This document shows positions 32,826 through 41,279 of a DNA stretch of 61,681 nucleotides, in pieces. Both the position numbers and the translations under genes were made by a program. The DNA is from Bacillota bacterium. Its GTDB lineage: Bacteria > Sysuimicrobiota > Sysuimicrobiia > Sysuimicrobiales > Segetimicrobiaceae. Under the pieces are notes generated by a model that saw only the letters and a list, made by a program, of their open reading frames with translations, did no database searches and had not been told where the DNA came from. How positions within the stretch are numbered: the stretch's first letter is position 1; each line of letters begins with the position of its first letter. The stretch spans positions 1 to 61,681 of the forward strand of contig JAJPJJ010000017.1 of assembly GCA_021324295.1 (NCBI GenBank). Direction: 5' to 3'.

Positions 32826-34421
32826 CTACCGCAGCCAGACCGCTTCCAGCCGCTCGTTGCCGTCCGGCTGCGGGATGAGGCCCTGAACGCGTCGGTTCAT
32901 CAGGATCGGCACCCCCGCGTGGGCGATCGGGAGCAGCGGCAGATCCCGGGCGATGATGTCCTGGATCTCGGCGTAGAGCGTCGCCCGCTGGGCCCGATTC
33001 GTGAGCGCCCGGGCCCGTGCGACGAGCGCGAACACTGTTGGGTTGTTGTATGAGTGGATAGCGCTGTTAGGTTCGTGTCCGCCGAAGTAAAAGCTGAACC
33101 AATCGTCGGGGTCGCCCGTGTCACCGATCCACCCATACATCCACAGCGGGAACTTGTTCAAGCGGTCTTTCCGGTAGGCGGCCCAGTCCTCGGTCATCAG
33201 ATGCACGCGGATGCCGGCCTTACCGAGGTCGTTTGCGATGGCGGTCGCGATCTCCTTCCCGTCGGGGAAGTAGGGCCGGCTGACCGGCAGATACCAGAAT
33301 TCGAGAGAGACCCCGTTGGGATATCCGGCGTCGGCCAGCAGCGCGCGCGCCGCCTCCGGGCTGTAGGCGTACACGGGCACGTCGCGTGAGCGTCCCCACA
33401 TCGCCGGCGGCATGATCTGGTCGGCCACCTCGCCATACTCGCCGTACAGGGCGTGCACGATCGCCGGTTTGTCGATCGCGCGCGCAATGGCTTCGCGGAT
33501 CCGGCGATCTCTGAAGAGAGGGTCTTGCAGGTTGAACTGGAGCCAGCCGGTGCTGAACGCCGGCCGCGGTCCGACCCGCAGCAACGGATCGACCTGCGCG
33601 GCGCGGACGTTGTCGGGATTCGGGAGCTCCATTACCTGGATTTCGCCCGACTTGAGCGCCAGGTATCGCGCGGCGTTGTCCTTCATGATGCGGTAGACGA
33701 CCCGCGGGATCCTGGGAAGGCCCTTGCGGAAGTATCCAGGGCTGGCCTGGAGCACGATATGATCGTCCCGCACCCACTCCACGAAGGCGTATGGGCCGGT
33801 GCCGACGGGGTGCGCTCCCACCCCTGTCGCCCCGTATCGTCTGAGGGATGCCGGACTGGCGAAGTTGAAGGCGGGAATCGCCAGGTCACTCAGCAGCGGC
33901 CCGAGCGGCGTTTTGAACACGAGCCGCAACGTGTAGGCATCCGGGGCCCGCGCGGCCTCGAAGTCTTTGGAGAGGAAATCGTGCCAGTAGGCGAAGTCCA
34001 CTCCATGACCGTGGTAGGGGTTTCGCGCATCGGCCCAACGATCGATGTTGAACTTCGCCGCCTGGGCCGTCCACGGCGTGCCGTCGTGGAACGTCACCCC
34101 TCGTCGCAGCGTGAACGTCCAAGTGCGGCCGTCCGGCGATACGGACCAGCTTGTGGCCAGGTCCGGCTCGATCGCCGTGCCTCCGGCCTTCATTCGCACG
34201 AGGGTATTGAAGATCTGCGTCACGACGGGCCCGGCCTCCCCATTGTACGTGGCCGGATAATCCAAGCTGTTGGGATCGCCGCCGAGCCCCCATACGAGGG
34301 TCGGCGCCGCGCCGGCCGCCCCGGCCTGAATGATCGGGGAGCACAACAGACCGGCCAGCGTGACGCCGGCGGCGACGAGGATCGCTGGTGAGTGCTTGCT
34401 TGGCCTCCGTTGCCTGCTCAC
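32826..34421 (-). CDS. Oligopeptide/opine-type ABC substrate-binding protein (SBP_bac_5)
   Basis: Periplasmic receptor of about 531 residues. An N-terminal basic stretch and hydrophobic segment (AILVAAGVTLAGLLCSPII) form the signal; the Cys might suit lipidation, but no clear lipobox is present. Family motifs include PDLATSWSVSPDGRTWTFTL, LRRGVTFHDGTPWTA, GTGPYAFVEW and IREAIARAIDKPAIV. A GTG at 34430 is an alternative start. It sits between a DegT-family gene and the class I aminotransferase, without permease genes next to it, so it may share the DppBC-type permeases at 48-50 kb. Confidence 0.92.
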   Translation of the reverse strand: MSRQRRPSKHSPAILVAAGVTLAGLLCSPIIQAGAAGAAPTLVWGLGGDPNSLDYPATYNGEAGPVVTQIFNTLVRMKAGGTAIEPDLATSWSVSPDGRTWTFTLRRGVTFHDGTPWTAQAAKFNIDRWADARNPYHGHGVDFAYWHDFLSKDFEAARAPDAYTLRLVFKTPLGPLLSDLAIPAFNFASPASLRRYGATGVGAHPVGTGPYAFVEWVRDDHIVLQASPGYFRKGLPRIPRVVYRIMKDNAARYLALKSGEIQVMELPNPDNVRAAQVDPLLRVGPRPAFSTGWLQFNLQDPLFRDRRIREAIARAIDKPAIVHALYGEYGEVADQIMPPAMWGRSRDVPVYAYSPEAARALLADAGYPNGVSLEFWYLPVSRPYFPDGKEIATAIANDLGKAGIRVHLMTEDWAAYRKDRLNKFPLWMYGWIGDTGDPDDWFSFYFGGHEPNSAIHSYNNPTVFALVARARALTNRAQRATLYAEIQDIIARDLPLLPIAHAGVPILMNRRVQGLIPQPDGNERLEAVWLR

Positions 34422-34449
34422 GCTCCTCACCCCTCCGCCCGCTGCGCAG

Positions 34450-35649
34450 TCAGGTTCGGTAGAACTCCGAGATCTTACCCACCACGTACTCGACATCCCG
34501 GTCGGCGATCCAGGGGTGGATCGGCAGGGTCAGGATCTCGCTCACCACGCGCGATGCGATCGGATACGTGCCCGCGGGCGTTGGATGGTGCTGCCGGTAG
34601 TACCGCATCTCCGGGAGGAGCTGAGGGTAATGGATCAGCGCCTCCACGCCGGCGCCGACCAGGAAGTCCCGGAGCGCATCGCGCCGCGGGGCGCGAATCA
34701 CGTAGTGAAGGAACGCGTGCTTCGTCCACCGGTGGACGACCGGCGGACGGACTGGCAACCCGGCCTCTTCGATGGACCGTGTGTACAGCCGCGCGACCTC
34801 GCGGCGCCGCTCGTTCCACTCCTCGAGGTGCCGCAGGCCGATCCGTCCGATCGCGCACGGGATCTCGTCCAGCTGGAGGTTCAGCCCCGGCCGGATCGAG
34901 TCCCGATCGAGCGGGGACATCCCCGACATCGGCGACTCCGCGAAGGGAATCTCCTTGAAGAAGGCCGGAGGCAGCGGCAGCCGCCTCCACCCGTGCCGTG
35001 AGATCGCCGTGGCGTCCTCGTAGATGGCCGTGGAATCCGTGGCGATCGCGCCGCCCGTGGCGCACATCGAGATATTCTTGCTGCCGAGGCTGAACACGGC
35101 GATGTCGCCGAAGGTCCCAAGCCTCCTGCCTCTGTACTCGCCGCCCAACGCATGGGCGCAGATCTCGATGACCCGGATGTTGTGCGGCCGCGTCGCACGC
35201 AGGATCGCGTCCATGTCGGCCGCGTGGCCGTACATGTGCGTGACGACCACCGCCTTGGTACGTGGAGAGATCCGTGCCGCGATCGCGTCGGCCGTGACAT
35301 TGGCCGTGCCCTCGTCGACGTCGCAGAACAGCGGCGTTGCGCCAAGGAAGGCGGGTACCTCCGCGCTGGACACGTAGACGTTCGCCGGGACGATCACATC
35401 GTCGCCGGGCCCGATCCCGAGTGCCATCGCTGCCACAAGCAGCGCCGACGTCCCGGAGTTAACGGTCACGGCATGCCGCACGCCCACGTACGCGGCCAGC
35501 TCTTGCTCGAACAGGTAGGCTTGCTCCCCGCCGTAGTACACGCCGCGCTCGAGTTGCGCGAGGACCGCCTCGCGGATCTCGCCGGTGATGTGCACCCGCT
35601 TGGACTGAACCGTGCGTCGCGCGTCCGTCTTCGTTGGCTCATCCGTCAC
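34450..35649 (-). CDS. DegT/DnrJ/EryC1 family protein A, catalytic Asp replaced
   Basis: Fold-type I PLP protein of 399 residues in the sugar-aminotransferase family. VTVNSGTSALLVAAMALGIG, GDDVIVPANVYVSS, VTHMYGHAADMD and the Schiff-base lysine context FSLGSKNISMC are conserved. The Asp that normally contacts the PLP ring nitrogen (in VIEDxAHALG) is Ile here (VIEICAHALGGEY), and the later NYR motif is NLQ (GLNLQLDEI). It may therefore be altered in activity or no longer an aminotransferase. It resembles protein D at 42-43 kb more than the others. It heads the leftward unit with the binding protein and class I aminotransferase. Confidence 0.88.
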   Translation of the reverse strand: MTDEPTKTDARRTVQSKRVHITGEIREAVLAQLERGVYYGGEQAYLFEQELAAYVGVRHAVTVNSGTSALLVAAMALGIGPGDDVIVPANVYVSSAEVPAFLGATPLFCDVDEGTANVTADAIAARISPRTKAVVVTHMYGHAADMDAILRATRPHNIRVIEICAHALGGEYRGRRLGTFGDIAVFSLGSKNISMCATGGAIATDSTAIYEDATAISRHGWRRLPLPPAFFKEIPFAESPMSGMSPLDRDSIRPGLNLQLDEIPCAIGRIGLRHLEEWNERRREVARLYTRSIEEAGLPVRPPVVHRWTKHAFLHYVIRAPRRDALRDFLVGAGVEALIHYPQLLPEMRYYRQHHPTPAGTYPIASRVVSEILTLPIHPWIADRDVEYVVGKISEFYRT

Positions 35650-35990
35650 AGGAGTCCCCCGCCGCTACGTCCTGCGGACCAACTGCGCACGCGCCCGCTT
35701 CGTGGGCCGCCGGCGGCCACGATGTCTTGCTCGGTGAGGCGGGCGGACGCGTCGGGCACCAGAGAGACGCGAGTTAGCCACAGCTCGCGCTGGAACGGCG
35801 CACCGGCCGGCACGCTTGGCCAGATGACGAAACGTCATTCCGTATTCACCATACGATCGCACGGTTCCTGCTACGTCGTTCTAGTCTTGGAGCGAAAGTG
35901 GAAGGGGATTTCATTTTCGTCGGCGAATCCCACCCCGGTGGCCTGACCCGCGGGACCGATCGATGGACCCCGATCGACCGGGAGGAGCAC
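35650..35990. promoter_or_regulatory. Divergent regulatory region between DegT A and iclR
   Basis: This 341-base region drives a leftward DegT unit and the rightward iclR unit. It contains a perfect 15-bp palindrome ATGACG-AAA-CGTCAT (35824-35838), of the size of IclR operators, and an AT-rich motif at 35909-35925 that recurs upstream of the transporter operon. No further gene is supported. Confidence 0.6.
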
Positions 35991-36758
35991 ATGGCCAAGT
36001 CCGACTCCATCAAGACCGTGAAGCGCTCCATCGATATCCTCAACGTGCTCGCCGAGGATGGCCATCAATTGGGCGTCATCGAGCTCAGCAAGCGGCTCAA
36101 GACGAGCCAGAGCACAGTCTACCGCATCCTGTCCACCCTCGTGGCCGAAGGCTATGTCGCTCAGGATGCTCGGACCGAGAAGTACGGATTGGGCCTCCAG
36201 GGCATCATTCTCGCCGGCGCCGCGCTCAACCAGCTCGAGATCCGCAAGCAGGCGATCTCGCTGCTCGAGCGGATCTCGTCGGCGACGGGCTGCAACGCGA
36301 ATCTGGGGATCTTCCACCGGGGCGAGGTGATGTACGTGGCCCGCATCGATGGGCCGAAGAGCGCCCGGATGTACACACCGATCGGCCGGCGGGCACCGGT
36401 CCACGCGACCGCCCTCGGCAAGGCGATCCTCGCCTTCCTGCCCGCCGAGGAGGCGGATGCGATCATCCGGAGCCGCGAACTCGCGGCCTGCACTCCGCAC
36501 ACCATCACCGACCCTTCGGCGCTTGCGGAGGAGCTTCGCCGGACCCGTGATCGCGGCTACGCGGTCGACCAGGAAGAGTTCATCTTGGGCATCCGGTGCG
36601 TGGCCGTGCCCGTGCGGGGCCACTCGGGGACGATCGCGGGCGCCATGAGCGTGTCGGGGTCCGTGTTCCAGGTGCGAGCGGAGGACGCCGAGCACCTCGC
36701 GGGCGTGCTTCAGGACGCGGCCTACGAGCTATCTGGCCGGCTTGGATACATCGCCTGA
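35991..36758 (+). CDS. IclR-family transcriptional regulator
   Basis: A 255-residue regulator. The winged helix-turn-helix is at about 8-60 (SIKTVKRSIDILNVLAEDG, LSKRLKTSQSTVYRILSTL, AEGYVAQD). The effector-binding domain includes YTPIGRRAPVHATALGKAIL and DQEEFILGIRCVAVPVRGH, typical of the family. GGAGGAGCAC precedes the ATG. It is 6 bases from the asparaginase-fold gene and is the only dedicated regulator in the 30-kb catabolic island, so it is the best candidate for its control. IclR proteins bind 15-bp palindromes, one of which lies in its own upstream region. Confidence 0.95.
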   Translation: MAKSDSIKTVKRSIDILNVLAEDGHQLGVIELSKRLKTSQSTVYRILSTLVAEGYVAQDARTEKYGLGLQGIILAGAALNQLEIRKQAISLLERISSATGCNANLGIFHRGEVMYVARIDGPKSARMYTPIGRRAPVHATALGKAILAFLPAEEADAIIRSRELAACTPHTITDPSALAEELRRTRDRGYAVDQEEFILGIRCVAVPVRGHSGTIAGAMSVSGSVFQVRAEDAEHLAGVLQDAAYELSGRLGYIA

Positions 36759-36764
36759 CGGCCG

Positions 36765-37745
36765 GTGGCGCTCCCGAGAGTCCGCATCATCGCCACGGGC
36801 GGCACCATCGCGGGCGCACGGCTGCCCTCGGGCACCGTGGCGCCGGGGCTCGCACCCAACGAGCTGCTCGCCCGCATCCCGGCCGCAGCCTCCTACGCCG
36901 AGTGCGACGTCGACCCGTGGCTCCAGGTCGCCAGCAGCGCGATCGGGTTTCGCGAGATGCTGCAGCTCTCCCAGCGGGTGACGGCAGCGTTGGCCGACCG
37001 AGACGTGGCCGGCATCGTCATCACGCACGGGACGGCGACGCTTGAGCACACCGCGTATTTTCTCGACGTCACGCTGAATGCCGAGCGGCCCGTCGTGCTC
37101 ACAGGCGCGATGCGCAACCCGACACTGCCGAGCGACGACGGACCGCTGAACCTGTTGAATGCTATTCAAGTCGCCGCGTGCGAGCGGTCCCGCGGCCTCG
37201 GAGTCCTCGTCGTCATGAACGGCACGATCCATTGCGCGAAGGACGTGACGAAGTGCCACTCGGCGAGCACGGCGGCCTTTCAGTCGCCCGAGTTTGGGCC
37301 ACTCGGCGCCATCGACGAAGACTATGTGTTCTACGCCCGGCGGCCGTTTCGTCGGATTCCGGGCATCATGCCGCCGGCCATCACGGCGCGCGTGGAACGG
37401 ATCCCGTTCGTCGCCGATCCGAGCGACGTGCTGCTCCGCGCGGCGCTCGACGCCCGTGTCGACGGGCTGGTCGTGGAATCGGGACGGCTCAGCCGGCCAC
37501 ACTTCGACCTGCTGAAAGGGGCGGTCGATCGCGGCACCGCCGTCGTGATCGCCAACCCGTATCACGCCGGCCGGCTGCATCGAAATACGTACCGGCACGA
37601 GGGCGCGGAAGCGCATCTGCTGTCGGCGGGCATGATCTTCTCGGGCACGCCGGGCGTGAAGGCACGCGTGAAGCTGACGGTTCTGTTGAGCGCCGGCCTG
37701 AGCCACGCGCGGATCCGTGAGCTGTTTCACGCGGAATGGCGGTGA
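36765..37745 (+). CDS. L-asparaginase-fold amidohydrolase with altered active site
   Basis: A 326-residue member of the bacterial asparaginase/glutaminase family. The first catalytic Thr is in IIATGGTIAG, and the Lys of the second triad is in KDVTKCHSASTAAFQSPEFG. The second Thr motif, usually HGTDT, reads ITHGTATLEHTAYFLD: the Asp that binds the substrate amino group is Ala. This suggests another amide substrate without a free alpha-amino group, or loss of activity. GTG starts 6 bases after iclR with no strong Shine-Dalgarno, consistent with coupled translation. The end overlaps the convergent DegT B gene by 19 bases. Confidence 0.88.
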   Translation: MALPRVRIIATGGTIAGARLPSGTVAPGLAPNELLARIPAAASYAECDVDPWLQVASSAIGFREMLQLSQRVTAALADRDVAGIVITHGTATLEHTAYFLDVTLNAERPVVLTGAMRNPTLPSDDGPLNLLNAIQVAACERSRGLGVLVVMNGTIHCAKDVTKCHSASTAAFQSPEFGPLGAIDEDYVFYARRPFRRIPGIMPPAITARVERIPFVADPSDVLLRAALDARVDGLVVESGRLSRPHFDLLKGAVDRGTAVVIANPYHAGRLHRNTYRHEGAEAHLLSAGMIFSGTPGVKARVKLTVLLSAGLSHARIRELFHAEWR

Positions 37746-38869
37746 TAATGGCACACCTCTGTGAGCAGGTCGCCCAGCCGGTCCATATCGTCCGTGCCAT
37801 AGCGTTCGTCGACGGGCAGGCTCAACAGCTCGGCGCGTAGCCGGTCGGCCACAGGGCAGCCCGCCGCGGGCATCGCCGCCGGCCGCGGCCAGTGGTGGAC
37901 GGCCTCGACGCCCCGCGCGGCCAGGGCGCTGCGCACCTGGTCGCGTGCCACCACCCTCACGGGGAGGACCATCGGCACGACTCCGGGATCGATCCGCGAG
38001 AACAGCGGCGTGATGCCCGGGCGCCCCCGGACGCGCTCGAGCAGCCGCGCGGCGTTCCGGCGGCGGGCCGCGGCCGCCGCCACGATATCGAAGCGCTCGA
38101 TGATACGCCGTGAAGCGGGGCTCCACGGCGCGATCTCCACCGGCCCCGCGCGCCAGCTCCGCAGCGCCCCCACAGCGCGCGGCACCGCGCCACGGTGGTC
38201 CGGCATGAAGCCCGCCCACACCATCGTCGCGGTCCTGGCGATCCCGTGCGCCCGGTAGCACCATCCGGATGCGCGCGGTGCCGCGCGCGGGAGGGGGAGG
38301 GCCTCTCGGAACGACAGGCCGCACCCGTCGGGGCACGGAAGCAGCTTGCGGTAGCTCGCGAGCCGGGCGTCGGCCCAGGTGCCGAGGGGCGATCCATCGA
38401 CACGCGTAAACAGCGCGTGCGTCAGGTCCTCGATCCAGAACACGTTCCCGTCCGCGGGACTCCTGCCACGCAACCACGCCTGCACCGCGCCCGGCTGCGG
38501 CCAGCCGAAGTAGTGAATCACGATCCCCGCGCGCACCCCTGGGCCGGTGCGCCGTGCCAGATCGTCGAGATCTACGGAGAGATCCTCCTTCACGGCGTAG
38601 AACTCCGGCGCCAGGCCGGCCGCGACGAAGGGGACCACGACGCTCTCGCACGCATACGCGGGAAGCAAAACCCGGTCGCCCGGGCCCCAGCCCATCGCCC
38701 GGCAGAGCCATAGCAGCGCGGCGCGTCCAAGCGCGAACTGCCGGTGTCCGACGCCCGGGAGAAGATCCTCTACCCGCCGGCGCGGCGGCGCCGTCCACAG
38801 CGCGGGAGGGATGGCACCGTACTCTACGGCGCACCACCCGCCGTCGCCCGCCTGTCGCGCACGCGCCAC
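37727..38869 (-). CDS. Divergent DegT/DnrJ-like PLP protein B
   Basis: A 380-residue fold-type I PLP protein, the most divergent of the five. FALGRAALLWLCRAMGWGPG replaces the usual SGTxAL region, VLLPAYACESVVVPF follows, the Asp motif is kept (FWIEDLTHALF) and the Schiff-base lysine lies in ASYRKLLPCPDGCGLSF. The C-terminus LSLPVDERYGTDDMDRLGDL is typical of the family. It overlaps the asparaginase-fold gene and precedes DegT C by 15 bases in the genome. It could be a sugar aminotransferase or a related lyase. The start at 38869 is uncertain. Confidence 0.78.
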   Translation of the reverse strand: MARARQAGDGGWCAVEYGAIPPALWTAPPRRRVEDLLPGVGHRQFALGRAALLWLCRAMGWGPGDRVLLPAYACESVVVPFVAAGLAPEFYAVKEDLSVDLDDLARRTGPGVRAGIVIHYFGWPQPGAVQAWLRGRSPADGNVFWIEDLTHALFTRVDGSPLGTWADARLASYRKLLPCPDGCGLSFREALPLPRAAPRASGWCYRAHGIARTATMVWAGFMPDHRGAVPRAVGALRSWRAGPVEIAPWSPASRRIIERFDIVAAAAARRRNAARLLERVRGRPGITPLFSRIDPGVVPMVLPVRVVARDQVRSALAARGVEAVHHWPRPAAMPAAGCPVADRLRAELLSLPVDERYGTDDMDRLGDLLTEVCHYHRHSA

Positions 38870-38884
38870 GGACCCGCCGATCGG

Positions 38885-40069
38885 CTACGCCGTCACGGAG
38901 GCCTGCTGCCGAAAGAACGCCGCCAGGTGGTCCACGACGTACGCCACGTCGTCCTCGGTCATTTGGGGATACAGCGGCAGGGTCAGGATCTCGCGGGCGA
39001 GCCGTTCGGTCACCGGCAACCCTCCTTCGCGCCAGCCCAGTTGCTCGCGGTAGGGGACGTCGAGGTGAATCGGCGTCGGATAGTGAACCGTGGTCGCGAT
39101 GCCATGGCGCCCCAGGTACCGGCGGAGCGCCGCGCGGTTCGGCACGCGGACCTCGAAGCGCACATAGGAGTGATACGCCCACGGTCGCTCGCCGGGGAGA
39201 GCGATCGGGAGGTCGTGTGCCGCGATGAGCGTTCGGTACAGCGCGGCCCGCCGGCGGCGCTGCTCGATCCACCCCGGCAGCCGGCGCAACTGGACGCGCG
39301 CCACGGCGGAGAGGATCTCGGATTGGCGGTAGTTGAACCCGATCTCGTCGTGCGTAACGGGAGCTCCCTCGTCGGCGTGGCCGCGATGATAGTGCTCCCC
39401 GCGCCCGTGGTTGGCCAGATTGAAGATCCGCCGCACGCGCATCTCATCGAACGAGGCGACCGCGCCGCCTTCGCCCGCGCATGTCATCGCCTTGTTCTGG
39501 ACGAAGCTGTAGCACCCCATGTCGCCCAGCGTCCCCGCGGCCCGGCCCTTGTATCGGGCGCCGATCGCCTGGCACGCGTCTTCGATCACGACCAGCCGGT
39601 GCCGGCGCGCCAGCTCCAGGATCGGGTCGAGATCCGCGGGATGTCCCGCCGTATGCACGGGCATGATCCCGCGGGTCCGGGGGGTGATCGCGGCGGCGGC
39701 CGCCGCGGGGTCGATGTTGTACGTATCCGGCTCGACGTCGACCGGCACGGGCGTCGCGCCGACGAGTGAGACGCAGTGAGCGACGCTGGCGAACGTGTTG
39801 GCCGGAATCACCACCTCGTCTCCCGGCCCAACGCCGTAGGCGATCCACGCCAGGTGCATCGCCGCGGTGCCGCTGGAGAGGTTGGCGACGTGCGGCCGGC
39901 GGCCGTCGCGTCCTGCCAGGAACGCGCCGAGCTCTTCCTCGAGGGCTTTCCCTTCCGATGCCTCATCCGGGGACGTACGGATATAGTGCCCCGAGTCGAG
40001 CACCCTGCAGGCGGCGTCCTTCATCTCCTGGTCGACGACCGGCCGGAAGGCCACGATCCGACTGGCCAT
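38885..40069 (-). CDS. DegT/DnrJ/EryC1 aminotransferase C
   Basis: A 394-residue PLP aminotransferase with all expected residues: NLSSGTAAMHLAWIAYGVG, PGDEVVIPANTFAS, DVEPDTYN, the Asp in VVIEDACQAIGARYKG, the lysine in YSFVQNKAMTCAGEGG and the Asn/Arg motif GFNYRQSEILSAVARVQL. It closely resembles protein E at 45-46 kb (shared EPDTYN, SFVQNK and GFNYRQ motifs), so the two look like paralogues. Such enzymes usually transaminate keto-sugars or ketocyclitols with glutamate or glutamine. The gene is leftward, just upstream of DegT B, and diverges from the dehydrogenase. Confidence 0.92.
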   Translation of the reverse strand: MASRIVAFRPVVDQEMKDAACRVLDSGHYIRTSPDEASEGKALEEELGAFLAGRDGRRPHVANLSSGTAAMHLAWIAYGVGPGDEVVIPANTFASVAHCVSLVGATPVPVDVEPDTYNIDPAAAAAAITPRTRGIMPVHTAGHPADLDPILELARRHRLVVIEDACQAIGARYKGRAAGTLGDMGCYSFVQNKAMTCAGEGGAVASFDEMRVRRIFNLANHGRGEHYHRGHADEGAPVTHDEIGFNYRQSEILSAVARVQLRRLPGWIEQRRRRAALYRTLIAAHDLPIALPGERPWAYHSYVRFEVRVPNRAALRRYLGRHGIATTVHYPTPIHLDVPYREQLGWREGGLPVTERLAREILTLPLYPQMTEDDVAYVVDHLAAFFRQQASVTA

Positions 40070-40244
40070 GAGCTCCTCCTCTCCCTTCTCGTCCGGTGCG
40101 CTGAGGAGGGTTCCGTCGCTCCGGACCGAATCCCTGCAGGGTTTGAAACGATGCTGCGCTTACCTGGCCGACCGGGCGCAAATCCACACATCAGGTTCAC
40201 AGCGGCTCGCGCATCCGTGGGCCTCCTCGGGGAAGGGTGACCAG

Positions 40245-41243
40245 GTGACCGACGCACGCTGGTACTGCATCCGCACCGAGTCCCGCAGCCTGCCGTCCTA
40301 CGACATCAGGATCGAACGAGAGATCCTCGAGCCAAAGGGCGTCCGTGTCGAACCGGTCGACATGGACGACGAATCGGCGTTCGACCGGGTCGCCCCCAGC
40401 GTGGACGCCGTGCTCCACTCGCGAGGCGTGCTCGACGCCGCCCGTATCGCGCGCCTCCGCCGGTGCCGGATCATCGCCCACTACGGGACGGGGGTGGACC
40501 GCGTCGACGTGTCGGCGGCCACCGACCGCGGAATCTGGGTCACCAACGGACCACGATACGCCGTGGAGGAGGTGTCCTCGCACGCGATCGCGCTGCTCCT
40601 GGCCGTCGCGCGAAAGATCGTCGCGGCCGACCGGGCCGTGCGCGCGGGCGCCTGGCACATCAAGCCGATCGTTCCGCTCCACCGCATCGCCGGACGCACG
40701 CTCGGCCTGCTGGGGTTCGGCAACATCGCCCGCGCCACCGGGCGCAAGGCGCGGGCGCTCGGGCTCCAGATCATCGCCTACGATCCGTACCTCGATGCGC
40801 AGGTCTTCCGCGACGAGGGCGTCCGGTCGGCCGATCTGCAGACGTGCCTCTCCGAGGCCGACATCGTGTCGGTCCATCTGCCTCTCACCGATGAGACGCG
40901 TGGCATCATCGACCGCGACGCGCTGGGCCTGATGAAGCCGGGCGCGCTGCTGATCAACACGTCGCGTGGCGCGGTGGTGGACGAGGGGGCGCTCGTGGAG
41001 GCGCTGCGGTCCGGCCGGTTGGCCGGCGCGGGCCTCGACGTGTTCGCTCAAGAACCGCTTCCGACGAATCATCCGCTGCTGGCGTTGCCGAACGTGACGG
41101 TGTCCGGGCACATCGCGTTCTACTCGGAGGAGTCGATCCAGCAGATGCAGCGGGATGCGGCGGAGCAGGTGCTCGCGGCGCTCGAAGGACGGCTGCCCGC
41201 ATTCCTTGTGAACCGGCAGGTCCTGGAGCGGCCGCCCCGCTGA
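40245..41243 (+). CDS. D-isomer-specific 2-hydroxyacid dehydrogenase
   Basis: NAD-dependent dehydrogenase of 332 residues related to SerA-type and hydroxypyruvate/phosphonate dehydrogenases. The Rossmann motif is LGLLGFGNIARATGRKARAL, the catalytic Arg is in LINTSRGAVVDEGAL, the Glu in GLDVFAQEPLP and the His in TVSGHIAFYSEES. GTG at 40245 has GGGGAAGGGTG upstream; the longer frame to 40068 is not supported. It could reduce the 2-oxo acid made by transamination. No ACT domain is present, so it is not a regulated SerA. It is followed 36 bases later by the PIG-L/GalB-like gene. Confidence 0.93.
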   Translation: MTDARWYCIRTESRSLPSYDIRIEREILEPKGVRVEPVDMDDESAFDRVAPSVDAVLHSRGVLDAARIARLRRCRIIAHYGTGVDRVDVSAATDRGIWVTNGPRYAVEEVSSHAIALLLAVARKIVAADRAVRAGAWHIKPIVPLHRIAGRTLGLLGFGNIARATGRKARALGLQIIAYDPYLDAQVFRDEGVRSADLQTCLSEADIVSVHLPLTDETRGIIDRDALGLMKPGALLINTSRGAVVDEGALVEALRSGRLAGAGLDVFAQEPLPTNHPLLALPNVTVSGHIAFYSEESIQQMQRDAAEQVLAALEGRLPAFLVNRQVLERPPR

Positions 41244-41279
41244 TGCCACGCGCCTGGACGCCACGTGGGAGGGATCGCC

